Positions 52,624-60,713 of a stretch of DNA of 64,000 bases are shown piece after piece; position 1 is the stretch's first letter; every line of letters begins with the position of its first letter. Below the pieces are notes generated by a model. It saw only the letters and a program-made list of their open reading frames with translations. It was not told the DNA's origin and searched no databases. A program made the position numbers and the translations under genes. Where the stretch lies: assembly GCF_014196295.1 (NCBI RefSeq), contig NZ_JACIDK010000002.1, positions 911,768 to 975,767 on the forward strand, in the 5' to 3' direction. The stretch is from Phenylobacterium haematophilum (GTDB lineage: Bacteria; Pseudomonadota; Alphaproteobacteria; Caulobacterales; Caulobacteraceae).

Positions 52624-52694
52624 AAGATCAGGGGCAGGTCATGGTGCTTGCCCTAGTTGCTTCGCCCAGCCCAGCTTGTTTAGCTTCGGCCGCG

Positions 52695-53252
52695 ATGATT
52701 TTCGACAGCGTCCCTTGGAAAGCTCAACTCGCGAAAGACGCCGCAGAGATCGATGCGTCCGCAGCTAAGCGCCCCTCGGCCAAGCGTTCGCTCCTCATTG
52801 AGCGGAATGTCTTTGTCGGGGCCTATGCCATTCGGAAGCTCGATGAGTCTTTCAGACTGTCGTCAGCGTTCCTCGATGAGCCAATCACTGTGAAGCACTA
52901 TCCGGTGATCCGGAGTGGCTACTCACCGATCCGCCATCCGGACTTTGAGCGCTTCTTTGCAATGGAGCAGCCGCAAGCGCGATCGCTGACGCGTCGTCGC
53001 TTGCTGAACGTGTTGATCCACAGTGCAGTGTTCGTCGAAGTCCTCGGACCCCGCGGGCGTTGTCAGGGAGTCTTGGTCGCATCGGACCGTACCGTGAGGC
53101 ACGGACTCTACGAAGTTGAGCTGCCGGACCTCACCAACCTGATGCGCCTTGTCGCGGCAGAGTTTCCGACTGTGATGACGATCAGAACCGCTGAGGATGG
53201 AACCTGGACAGTGTGGACGGGGCATGATCCGCCCACCTTACAGGACGATTAA
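52695..53252 (+). CDS. Hypothetical protein
   Basis: A 185-aa soluble protein (IFDSVPWKAQLAKDAAEIDA, SLLIERNVFVGAYAIRKLDE). No family recognised. The IS element ends 54 bp before the start, so its promoter may be displaced or replaced. Confidence 0.6.
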   Translation: MIFDSVPWKAQLAKDAAEIDASAAKRPSAKRSLLIERNVFVGAYAIRKLDESFRLSSAFLDEPITVKHYPVIRSGYSPIRHPDFERFFAMEQPQARSLTRRRLLNVLIHSAVFVEVLGPRGRCQGVLVASDRTVRHGLYEVELPDLTNLMRLVAAEFPTVMTIRTAEDGTWTVWTGHDPPTLQDD

Positions 53253-53327
53253 GCGCTGGGCACTTTTGGCTAACGACATCCGCGCTGGCCTCGCGAATTG
53301 GCCTTTGCGAAGTCCGGTTAGGTAGCC

Positions 53328-54206
53328 CTAGAAGCCCGGGCCGCGATACGGGATCGTAGACAAATCGACCGGGATATCCGTGTATCCGTGGTGGTCGAGA
53401 AAGGTTCGGACGGAGCTGGCGATCAGCTCTTGGTGTGGCGATGGGCCGACCATCACGTTCTCAATGCTGACCGCGTTCTCCAGGCGATCTCCCGTGCATA
53501 GGTAGGGTACCAAGCCCAGCGGACTGGGGCGGAACTTCAACCCTCCAAAGTCGTCTGCTTCGGCGTGCGAGAGAACGACCCTGACTTCTGCTTCATGGCC
53601 GAAGGCCAGATTCTTAAAGCCGACGATGGCTCCGGACAGCGTGGAGGTAAGGCGCTCGACATAGTGCTGGTCATGATCGTCGGGCCAATGACCGCGCATC
53701 GCCTCCATGTCCGTGCGGTACTCGATTTCGAAGCGGCGTAGGAGCGACAGCACGAGCGCCTGCTTGGCTCGGGCGGAATAGAAGACACGATGCGGCAGCA
53801 TCGATGATCCGTAGAACATCGGAGCTCGTTGTTTCTGGTGGTTCACGCCAACGCCGATGCACACGCCGCCACTGCCGCCGTAGCCGCGCCACTGTTCCAG
53901 GCTGTCGCGCAAAGTGGAAAAGCACGCAATCAGGTGTCCGACCTTCGGGGGGCGCAGAATGTTGTCGCGAACCGCCTTGGCGATGGGGCGGAAGGCGGGC
54001 ACGCGAGAGCGACGAACAATCTGTGACAGCACCTCGGCCGCGAGTTCGGCGCCATGACGCATCTCGTGCGCATCGTTCAGGAAGCGGCTATCGCTCGCCC
54101 AAAATCCCCTGGATTCGATGATGCCCTTGAAGCCGCTGAGGCTGGTGTAGTGGTAGAGCGGCGGTCCCCACACGAGGATGTTCTCGCGGCGAGCCACGCG
54201 TTTCAT
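53328..54206 (-). CDS. DUF2971-family protein
   Basis: A 292-aa protein. LYHYTSLSGFKGIIESRGFW, WASDSRFLNDAHEMRHG and LIACFSTLRDSLEQWRGYG are the DUF2971 core, found in defence and accessory regions; function unknown. ATG 54206 keeps the domain complete; the frame to 54365 would overlap the next gene. Confidence 0.78.
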   Translation of the reverse strand: MKRVARRENILVWGPPLYHYTSLSGFKGIIESRGFWASDSRFLNDAHEMRHGAELAAEVLSQIVRRSRVPAFRPIAKAVRDNILRPPKVGHLIACFSTLRDSLEQWRGYGGSGGVCIGVGVNHQKQRAPMFYGSSMLPHRVFYSARAKQALVLSLLRRFEIEYRTDMEAMRGHWPDDHDQHYVERLTSTLSGAIVGFKNLAFGHEAEVRVVLSHAEADDFGGLKFRPSPLGLVPYLCTGDRLENAVSIENVMVGPSPHQELIASSVRTFLDHHGYTDIPVDLSTIPYRGPGF

Positions 54207-54327
54207 CGCAGCTTCGTCATGCCGTTCCACTGGCCAGAATTGGGCCCGTAGGAACCCGGTGCGATAGGGGCGATTGCCAATGTACTGGACGTCGCCCAAT
54301 CGAATCGTGCGCTCGGTCAACGCAGGC

Positions 54328-54741
54328 CTACAGCGCCAGGAGCCATCGACCGAACATGTCGCCATACCCGTTAAGGAGTGTGCCGCAGACGATCATCACG
54401 ACGCCAGCCACGCGTTCGGCTATCACGGAGCGTCGAACTTCGGGGCGCCGTGCTTCCGCGCGTTTAAGGCGATCGGCCAGATCGGACATCGGAAAGAAGG
54501 CATGCACACGAGGCATTTGGCGCTGCACCGTGCTGGCGACGCCGTCGGTCAAGATGGGCCGCGCGGTGACAGCGATGCCCCATACCGTCAGCCATGACCC
54601 AGCTCGCTGCAGGACAACGACGTCCCGGGTCGCTTCAAACCACCATGCATGAGTAACCAATCCGACCCCGCCGACTATCAGCAGCAACAGATAGGCAAGG
54701 CGTCTGATTGGTTTCGTTGAGGCCTCGGTCAAACTGGTCAT
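54328..54741 (-). CDS. Small membrane protein
   Basis: A 137-aa protein with about three hydrophobic helices (RLAYLLLLIVGGVGLVTHAW; VAGVVMIVCGTLLNGYG). It lies three bases from the nucleotidyltransferase stop, so it may be the second gene of a two-gene unit. No family recognised. Confidence 0.55.
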   Translation of the reverse strand: MTSLTEASTKPIRRLAYLLLLIVGGVGLVTHAWWFEATRDVVVLQRAGSWLTVWGIAVTARPILTDGVASTVQRQMPRVHAFFPMSDLADRLKRAEARRPEVRRSVIAERVAGVVMIVCGTLLNGYGDMFGRWLLAL

Positions 54742-54744
54742 TGA

Positions 54745-55662
54745 CTAGGCTCCAGCCTCTCTCTTGAGCGCCTCAAGCCGCTCCTGCGAAACCTCCTCCA
54801 CGATCTCGCGCAGGCGGGTGGCTTGGGCGGCGAGCGCTTGCAGATCCTCCGCAGTGATATCGTAGCTGGTGGAGTAGCGGGCCTCGACGTAGGCGCGCTT
54901 GAGGGTTTCGAAGCGGCTGCGGTCGGCGCGATGTTCGCGCGGCCAGACGGCGATCAGGCGCGGCTCGTTCTGTTCGGCGAGGGACCGGAGGAACTTGATG
55001 TTGTGGGAGCGCGGGAAGTAGAGCGTCCGCACTAGCAGGAAGCAGGCGTAGGCGGTTTCGACGGCCTGGTGGAGATTGAACGCTGCCTTGTTAGGCCAAT
55101 CGCCGACTTGGCCTTTTGAGCGGGCGTGCTCCGCCAACTCGAGCCACGACGCGATCGAGGTCTGCTGCCTCTCAAAGTACCCCTTCGCCAGGTCGTAGGC
55201 GTCCCGCGGCGTCGGCGGAGCAGGCATGGCGAGCGGGTGGCCGGGCAGCTCGTAGAGGACGACGCCGTCGCGGGCGATGTCTGTGAAGAAGTACTGACCT
55301 TTGGAGAGGGCGTCGTTCACCTCCTGCCGAGTGTGGACGATGATGTTGACCGTGCGGCCGACCTCCGGGTCGCGCAGGATCTTGTCTTCGGCGACGTACC
55401 AGTAGTCGGCGATGTCGGTCAGCTTCTCGTGGCTGACGATGACCAGCAGATCGTAGTCAGACTGGTAGCCGTTCTCCGGTTCGTCGACCCAGTCGTTGCG
55501 GGCGTAGCTGCCGAACAGGATGATCTTCAGCACCTTGCCCTGCTTGCGGAACGGCTGCGTGCCGCCCGCCACTGCTGCGTCGAACTCGGTGAGCAGTGTC
55601 TGGGCCACGCGCTCAAGTTCGCGCTGTTGCAGAGCGGGGAGGTGATCGGGGTCAGTTCTCAT
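54745..55662 (-). CDS. Fused nucleotidyltransferase-HEPN protein
   Basis: A 305-aa protein. The N-terminal MNT fold has ILFGSYARNDW and the metal Asp pair in YQSDYDLLVIV. The C-terminal helical HEPN half contains AFNLHQAVETAYACFLL and RTLYFPRSHNIKFL. Separate MNT and HEPN genes form toxin-antitoxin pairs, and fused forms like this are also known. AMP transfer to the HEPN half or to tRNA is a possibility. Confidence 0.78.
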   Translation of the reverse strand: MRTDPDHLPALQQRELERVAQTLLTEFDAAVAGGTQPFRKQGKVLKIILFGSYARNDWVDEPENGYQSDYDLLVIVSHEKLTDIADYWYVAEDKILRDPEVGRTVNIIVHTRQEVNDALSKGQYFFTDIARDGVVLYELPGHPLAMPAPPTPRDAYDLAKGYFERQQTSIASWLELAEHARSKGQVGDWPNKAAFNLHQAVETAYACFLLVRTLYFPRSHNIKFLRSLAEQNEPRLIAVWPREHRADRSRFETLKRAYVEARYSTSYDITAEDLQALAAQATRLREIVEEVSQERLEALKREAGA

Positions 55663-55803
55663 TCCGTTCGAGTCTCGCCAAAGCGGGGCAGTGTTGGCAA
55701 GCCCTATTGCAGGTAGAATAGCGCTGTCGGGTGGTTCGACCGCGAGGGAGACGGCAGACAGCGGGCGCTTCGTGTTCTCCCGGGCAGGCCGGTTTTTGGA
55801 GAG
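55663..55803. other. Noncoding stretch before repeat B
   Basis: Together with 55878-56082 it forms a 420-bp gap apart from the repeat. No supported gene. Confidence 0.4.
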
Positions 55804-55877
55804 CCGGGTGTTGAGAACGTGCTTGAGACACGCGCCGACGCCTTTGGCCTTTCGGCTTGGACATCCGCGCCGGCCAC
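55804..55877. repeat. Dispersed repeat, copy B
   Basis: CCGGGTGTTGAGAACGTGCT, then GCGCCGACGCCTTTGGCC and TTGGACATCCGCGCCGGCCA. It matches copy A at 48302-48379. It sits between the MNT-HEPN gene and the metal-resistance genes. Function unknown. Confidence 0.6.
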
Positions 55878-56082
55878 CCGGCCGATCTCAGCCATAGCAC
55901 GCCATCGGCGGCGAGCTACCCGGCGCCCACCGCGCGGTGGGCGTCCCTCGGCCGGCGTCTGCTCGGGCCTTCAGGCCCTGCGGATCACCGTGCTCGTGGA
56001 GACGCTTCTCAAGTTACCCGGCCGATCCTATGTGCATTCAAGCGGAGGTCGCTGACGCGGCGCCACGAATGGGGCAGGTTTG

Positions 56083-56424
56083 ATGAAAACTCAGATGCGT
56101 CGCCAGGCTTTCGAACGCGAGGCTGCGGCCGCAAAGCGCGCCTTGGCCGTCGGCGACCTCGATGAAGCGTTTCGCCTGCTTGAGAGGGCCCACATCTTGG
56201 GTCAGCCCTGGGCAGGGCCCCATAGCTGGGCGCATTTTGAGATGCTCAAAATCGGATGGCGCAGGAGGGATGCTCGCGAGGTGAGCGGTCAACTGGTTCG
56301 CTTGGCGGCTGGCGGACTGTTGTCCTGGATGGGGCGGCTGCCCGCAGGCAACACGGGTGGCGCGAATGTGCCTGCCGAACAGCCGATGCCGCTGCCCGAT
56401 GATCTCGCTGATCTCTGCCGCTGA
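56083..56424 (+). CDS. DUF3703-family protein
   Basis: A 113-aa protein. AFRLLERAHILGQPWAGPHS, MLKIGWRRRDAREVSGQLVR and GRLPAGNTGGANV match the DUF3703 pattern, a family often next to heavy-metal resistance genes. ATG 56083 is used (TTG 56080 is one codon earlier). Function unknown. Confidence 0.8.
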   Translation: MKTQMRRQAFEREAAAAKRALAVGDLDEAFRLLERAHILGQPWAGPHSWAHFEMLKIGWRRRDAREVSGQLVRLAAGGLLSWMGRLPAGNTGGANVPAEQPMPLPDDLADLCR

Positions 56425-56452
56425 CTGCGGGGCCTAACAGCGGATTTATCGC

Positions 56453-56483
56453 TTGATCCTCGATTGGCTGGAGGAAGTACGCT
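56453..56483 (+). promoter_or_regulatory. MerR-type promoter for cadA group
   Basis: TTGATC (56453-56458) and TACGCT (56478-56483) have a 19-bp spacer with CTC/GAG symmetry (CCTCGATTGGCTGGAGG). It is nearly identical to the promoter at 61495-61525. MerR proteins untwist such long spacers; the cadR-like gene at 59333 is the likely activator. Confidence 0.78.
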
Positions 56484-56508
56484 GCTTCTCAGAATAGAGG
56501 AGCCGCAC

Positions 56509-56730
56509 ATGGACGAAGCACTGAAGGCCACCACGCTCACGGTTACGGGCATGACCTGTTCGGGCTGTGCGAGCAAAGTCGACACCGCTCTGCGCGGTCT
56601 CGAAGGCGTGCAAGACGTTTCGCTTCATTATCCCGATACGACGGTGGGCGTCCTCCATGGCGCTGCGGTCACGCCGGAGATCCTCCGGGATGCCGTGACC
56701 TCGCTGGGCTTCGAAGTCGCGGCGGCCTAG
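56509..56730 (+). CDS. Heavy-metal-associated (HMA) domain protein
   Basis: A 73-aa metallochaperone-like protein with TVTGMTCSGCASKVDTAL, the M-x-C-x-x-C site, and a ferredoxin-like fold. ATG 56509 (MDEALKATTL) follows AGAGGAG. It is first in the cadA operon and could deliver metal to the ATPase. Confidence 0.87.
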   Translation: MDEALKATTLTVTGMTCSGCASKVDTALRGLEGVQDVSLHYPDTTVGVLHGAAVTPEILRDAVTSLGFEVAAA

Positions 56731-56740
56731 GGCGCGAGCG

Positions 56741-58858
56741 ATGGGCGAAGGCGTTACGCAGGCGCGCTACCGCGTCACGGGCATGGATTGCGGCGCATGC
56801 GCTGCGAAGATCGACACTGCACTTCGACGAGTGCCGGGTGTCTCCGAGGTCGTGGTCAGCTTCCAATCTGGCGTGCTCTCGATCGCGCACGATGATCGAG
56901 TCGATGACGCCGCCGTCGCCAAAACACTGAGCAAACTCGGGTTCGGAGCTACTGCGCTGGCGTCAGGCGCCGGGCAGGAGGCGCGGTCGGCGCAGGCATC
57001 GTGGTGGCGATCAGCCAAGACGAGAGCGACGCTCCTGTGCGGCCTGGCGCTTGCGATCGCCTATGGTGTCGGACGGTTGGCTCCCGAAGCCGAGCGCTAC
57101 GCCTTCATTGCGGCTCTGCTGGTCGGCCTTGTCCCAGTGGCGCGGCGGGCCTTCGCTGCGGCCCGCATGGGCAGTCCATTCTCCATCGAAATGCTGATGA
57201 CGGTGGCCGCGGTCGGCGCCGTCATCATCGGCGCCACGGAAGAGGCCGCTGCCGTCGTTCTCTTCTTCTTGGTCGGCGAAATGCTCGAAGGGCTGGCGGC
57301 CAGCCGCGCGCGTCGGAGCATTTCCGATCTGGCCGACCTCGTTCCCAAGACCGCTTTGGTCGAGGAGGCCGGAGACACGCGGGTCGTCCAGGCTGAGCTC
57401 TTAGAAGTCGGCGAGATCCTTCTCGTCAGGCCCGGAGAACGGATCGCCGCCGACGGTGAAATTGTCGAAGGTTCGGGCGACATTGATGAAGCGCCGGTCA
57501 CCGGTGAAAGCGTTCCGAAGCTGAAGGCCGCCGGCGATGGGGTATTCGCTGGGACGATCAACACGACCGGCGTACTGCGGGTTCGCGTGACAGCGGCGGC
57601 GGCCGACAACACCATCGCCCGTGTCGTGCGTCTTGTGGAGGAAGCACAAGAGAGTAAGGCGCCGACTGAGCGGTTCATCGATCGGTTCTCGAAAGCCTAC
57701 ACGCCGTTCGTCGTCCTGATCGCGATACTCGTCGCTATCGTCCCGCCGCTCGTGGGCGGCGCGGATTGGCAGATGTGGATCTATCGTGGTCTTGCCGTTC
57801 TGCTGATTGGCTGCCCCTGCGCTCTGGTGATCTCGACCCCCGCAGCGATCGCCGCCAGCCTGTCGGCCGGCGCGAGGCGCGGCCTGCTGCTGAAGGGGGG
57901 CGCGGTGCTCGAAGGGCTACGTCATGTGACGGCTGTCGCCTTCGACAAGACCGGAACCCTGACACAAGGCAGGCCCGTGGTGACGGATGTCGTGGCCTTC
58001 GAGCGTGGCGAAGAGACCGTGTTGGCGATGACGGCGGCCCTAGAGCGCGGTTCGAGCCATCCGCTTGCCATGGCCATTCTCGACCGGGCGAAGGCGCAGG
58101 GCGTTTCGATCCCCCCAGCGTTTATGGCGCAGGCGATTGCCGGCGAGGGCATATCCGGCAATGTCGCCGGGGAACCGGCGTTTTTCGGCTCGCCGAAGGC
58201 AGCGGTCGAACGGGCGCCCATCGATCGTCTCCATGCCGCGCGTATTGAGGCTCTAAACGCCGAAGGCAAGACCGTGTCGGTCCTGGTGGTGAATGGCCAG
58301 GCCATCGGACTGATCGCCCTACGTGACGAGCCGCGTGCTGACGCGCGCAGAGCTCTCGCGACCCTCGCCGAGCGAGGCATCCGGACGGTGATGCTGACCG
58401 GAGACAATGCTCGGACCGCCGCAGCAGTTGGCGGCGAACTGGGAGTGGAAGCGCGCGCTGAGTTGATGCCCCAGGACAAGCTCGCCATCGTCCGAGCGCT
58501 CCAGGCTGAAGGTCTGACGGTGGCGAAGGTCGGCGACGGGATCAATGACGCCCCGGCCCTTGCGGCTGCGGATATCGGCATCGCCATGGGCGGCGGTACG
58601 GATGTGGCGCTCGAGACGGCGGATGCAGCCGCGCTGCATGCACGTGTTTCGGACGTCGCCGACATGATCGCGCTCTCGAAGGCGACCATGCGCAACATCT
58701 ATCAGAACATCACCGTCGCGCTGGGTCTGAAGGTGGTGTTCCTGGTGACGACTGTGATCGGCGTGACCGGTCTATGGCCCGCCATCCTTGCCGATACCGG
58801 CGCCACCGTGCTCGTCACGTTGAATGCGATCCGGCTGCTCCGTTGGCGCCCTGCCTAG
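56741..58858 (+). CDS. cadA: Cadmium/zinc-translocating P-type ATPase
   Basis: A 705-aa P1B-ATPase. An N-terminal HMA domain (VTGMDCGACAAKIDTAL) precedes the membrane helices. ESVPKLKAAG is the TGES-loop region, GCPCALVIST the transmembrane CPC motif, DKTGTLTQG the phosphorylation site, TGDNARTAAAV the hinge and GDGINDAPALAAADIGIAMG the ATP-binding end. The CPC motif and neighbours point to Zn/Cd/Pb export rather than Cu. Ten bases follow the HMA gene. Confidence 0.92.
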   Translation: MGEGVTQARYRVTGMDCGACAAKIDTALRRVPGVSEVVVSFQSGVLSIAHDDRVDDAAVAKTLSKLGFGATALASGAGQEARSAQASWWRSAKTRATLLCGLALAIAYGVGRLAPEAERYAFIAALLVGLVPVARRAFAAARMGSPFSIEMLMTVAAVGAVIIGATEEAAAVVLFFLVGEMLEGLAASRARRSISDLADLVPKTALVEEAGDTRVVQAELLEVGEILLVRPGERIAADGEIVEGSGDIDEAPVTGESVPKLKAAGDGVFAGTINTTGVLRVRVTAAAADNTIARVVRLVEEAQESKAPTERFIDRFSKAYTPFVVLIAILVAIVPPLVGGADWQMWIYRGLAVLLIGCPCALVISTPAAIAASLSAGARRGLLLKGGAVLEGLRHVTAVAFDKTGTLTQGRPVVTDVVAFERGEETVLAMTAALERGSSHPLAMAILDRAKAQGVSIPPAFMAQAIAGEGISGNVAGEPAFFGSPKAAVERAPIDRLHAARIEALNAEGKTVSVLVVNGQAIGLIALRDEPRADARRALATLAERGIRTVMLTGDNARTAAAVGGELGVEARAELMPQDKLAIVRALQAEGLTVAKVGDGINDAPALAAADIGIAMGGGTDVALETADAAALHARVSDVADMIALSKATMRNIYQNITVALGLKVVFLVTTVIGVTGLWPAILADTGATVLVTLNAIRLLRWRPA

Positions 58859-58868
58859 ACAGGCGCTC

Positions 58869-59336
58869 TCAATGGCAGCGAGGGCACAGGCCGCTGGCTT
58901 CGAGCATGACCCGCTCGACGAGAAAGCCGGCCGGCGCAGCGCAGGTCGCAGCTAGGCTTGGATCGGGCAAGCGTTCGACGGCGCCGCAGCAGGTGCAGAC
59001 CAGCAAGCCCGCTGCACTCGTCCCGGAACTGTCGGGACACGCCATATAGGCGCCGAGGGTGATGACCTTCTGAACCAGGCCAATAGCCATGAGTAGGTCG
59101 AGGCTCCGATACACTGTCGGCGGCTTGGTCGGGCACCCGCCTTCACCAAATCGCTGGATCAGGTCGTAGGCCTTCACGGGCTGTCCCGCGCCCACCAGTA
59201 GTTCGTATGTCCGGCGGCGCGGCTCGGTCCAACTCTCGCCAGCAGCTTCACATCTCGCGCGGGCTTCGACCAGCGCCTGTTCCAGGAGCGCCGGGTCGGT
59301 AGGAGCGCGGTGGCTGTGAGGGCAGGGCGGGCTCAC
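58869..59336 (-). CDS. zur: Fur-family regulator (Zur-like)
   Basis: A 155-aa Fur-family protein. The DNA-binding part has EPRRRTYELLVGAGQPVKAY and KPPTVYRSLDLLMAIGLV. Zinc-site Cys pairs are LLVCTCCGAVERL and ASGLCPRCH, typical of Zur. It overlaps the MerR-type gene upstream, so both are one transcript. Zinc-responsive repression is inferred. Confidence 0.84.
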   Translation of the reverse strand: MSPPCPHSHRAPTDPALLEQALVEARARCEAAGESWTEPRRRTYELLVGAGQPVKAYDLIQRFGEGGCPTKPPTVYRSLDLLMAIGLVQKVITLGAYMACPDSSGTSAAGLLVCTCCGAVERLPDPSLAATCAAPAGFLVERVMLEASGLCPRCH

Positions 59337-59779
59337 GCGACGGTGGCGGCCTCAGGTTCGGAGTGATCGCTTTCGCAAAGCTCGTGGTTGCTGAGCACTT
59401 CGATGACCCGGCAGTCGGAAACATGCCCATGGCAGGCGGCGGCGACGACCCGCTGCAACTCCCCACGCAGCGCTTCCAGCCGGGCGAGCTTGCTCTCCAC
59501 GGCCGCAAGCTGCTCTGCGGCCAAGGCGTTGGCTTGGTCGCAAGGCTGTTCGGGGTCGTCGGCGAGCTTCAACAGCGTGCGGATGGCGTCGACGGAGAAC
59601 CCCAGCTGGCGAGCGTGCTTGATAAAAGCGAGCCTCTGCAGCGTCTGGTCATCGTACACGCGCCGATCGTTTGGCGCGCGAACAGGCTCGGGCAGCAGGC
59701 CAATCTGCTCGTAGAACCGAATGGTTGTGACCTTGACGTCCGTGGCCTTGGCCAGCGCGCCGATGGACAGATGCGACAT
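59333..59779 (-). CDS. cadR: MerR-family Cd/Zn/Pb-responsive regulator
   Basis: A 148-aa protein. The HTH is HLSIGALAKATDVKVTTIRF, then RRVYDDQTLQRLAFIKHAR. Cys80, Cys116, His119 and Cys123 (AACHGHVSDCRVIEVL) and a C-terminal HELCESDH tail match CadR/PbrR/ZntR ligands. It probably activates the two long-spacer promoters in this region. A palindrome lies upstream. Confidence 0.85.
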   Translation of the reverse strand: MSHLSIGALAKATDVKVTTIRFYEQIGLLPEPVRAPNDRRVYDDQTLQRLAFIKHARQLGFSVDAIRTLLKLADDPEQPCDQANALAAEQLAAVESKLARLEALRGELQRVVAAACHGHVSDCRVIEVLSNHELCESDHSEPEAATVA

Positions 59780-59823
59780 TGGAAGTTCGCTCCCGAGTAT
59801 CTGACGAACATAGTGTGGCGATC

Positions 59824-59838
59824 CTCTAGAGCCTAGAG
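59824..59838. promoter_or_regulatory. Palindrome upstream of cadR-like gene
   Basis: CTCTAG (59824-59829) and CTAGAG (59833-59838), perfect arms with three bases between. It lies about 45 bp before the cadR-like start, a plausible autoregulatory site, though good -35 and -10 boxes could not be fixed. Confidence 0.5.
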
Positions 59839-59884
59839 CTCACGCCGCGTGTTCGGGGCGGGGACCATCGGATGGCGAGAGTGT

Positions 59885-59903
59885 ATTTTGTAACGCGTTC
59901 CCC
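59885..59903 (+). promoter_or_regulatory. Shared upstream motif, first CzcI-like gene
   Basis: ATTTTGTAACGCGTTCCCC starts 49 bp before the start at 59934. The matching motif ATTTTGTAACGTGTTCCC starts 48 bp before the start at 61680. A TATAG(C/G)G stretch follows 27 bp after TTGTAA in both places. Probably a regulatory site; Zur or another regulator is possible. Confidence 0.55.
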
Positions 59904-59933
59904 AACCTGAGGACGGCGGCTATAGCGGTCGGG

Positions 59934-60284
59934 ATGTTTAGGGCATGGCCAGGCTGGCGCGGACTCGGGATTGCGTTGCTTTCCGGCTTCCTGTTGCTCT
60001 TCACCCTTGGTCCGGGTCTCCAGAACCTAGTCTGCTCGGATGGCGCCGCTTCGGCCAGCGCCGCCCATCAGTTTAGCGATACGTCCACTGATCAGACGCC
60101 GACCGGGGACATCGACCCTGGCGCCGCTGTCCATGCGCATTGCGACCACGGCGGAGTTTCCAACCTAGCCTTAGCCTCGGTCTCCGTCGCACTGATCCCG
60201 GCGGGGGATAGACGCGCCTTGGATCGAAGCCGCGTGGCTTCCACAAACCGCCAGTTCGGCCTGGAACGCCCTCCCCGGGCCTGA
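59934..60284 (+). CDS. CzcI-like small exported protein
   Basis: A 116-aa protein with an N-terminal hydrophobic segment (LGIALLSGFLLLFTLGPGL), a Cys/His cluster (AHCDHGG) and an end LERPPRA, features shared with the protein at 61680. Such proteins precede czc-type efflux operons (CzcI/DUF2946-like) and may bind metal outside the inner membrane. Confidence 0.62.
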   Translation: MFRAWPGWRGLGIALLSGFLLLFTLGPGLQNLVCSDGAASASAAHQFSDTSTDQTPTGDIDPGAAVHAHCDHGGVSNLALASVSVALIPAGDRRALDRSRVASTNRQFGLERPPRA

Positions 60285-60485
60285 CGGTTAGCCGCCCGCC
60301 AATAGCGCCCAAACGCCCGAGTGTAGGGCGTTCGCTGCGCGACACGGCCTGAAGGCGGACCCGGTAGCGCGTCGCTCGATCAGGCGCGCTCGTCATCCCA
60401 CGTTCGGCTTATCGGCGTGTCGACCAGACGCGTCAGCGCCTTGGCGTGGCCTCTCTAGTTCTGCTCGAATTCGAGGAACCGCTGC

Positions 60486-60713
60486 ATGCGGACTTTCCAA
60501 AGGCGCCACCGACGGCGCCGTTCTCGCCGCGCCACGATGTGGCGCTTGGTGCATCTGGCTCTTGCGCTGGTGCTAGGCCTGATCTTGCTGTTCCTGATCG
60601 CTGGCCCAAGATCACCCGTCCCTGGCGTCGTCGCCAAGCGGGCGGTCGGGCCCGACGCGCCCACGACGAACGCTCAGGACGCCGACCGCGGCGCATGGCG
60701 GTGGGCGCCATGA
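60486..60713 (+). CDS. Possible small membrane protein
   Basis: A 75-aa frame with a very basic start, one hydrophobic helix (LVHLALALVLGLILLFLIAG) and a Pro-rich tail. An internal ATG at 60537 (MWRLVHLALAL) is also possible. The stop overlaps the next start by ATGA, which supports translation. No family recognised. Confidence 0.4.
   Translation: MRTFQRRHRRRRSRRATMWRLVHLALALVLGLILLFLIAGPRSPVPGVVAKRAVGPDAPTTNAQDADRGAWRWAP

Larger units (their letters stand above)
51376..52641 (+). mobile_element. IS3-family insertion sequence (IS407-like)
   Basis: A 1266-bp element with 14-bp perfect terminal inverted repeats TGACCTGCCCCTGA (left 51376, right ending 52641). Both sides are flanked by TGGT (51372-51375 and 52642-52645), a 4-bp target duplication as in the IS407 group. 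Two overlapping transposase frames fill it. It appears intact and recently inserted. Confidence 0.85.
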
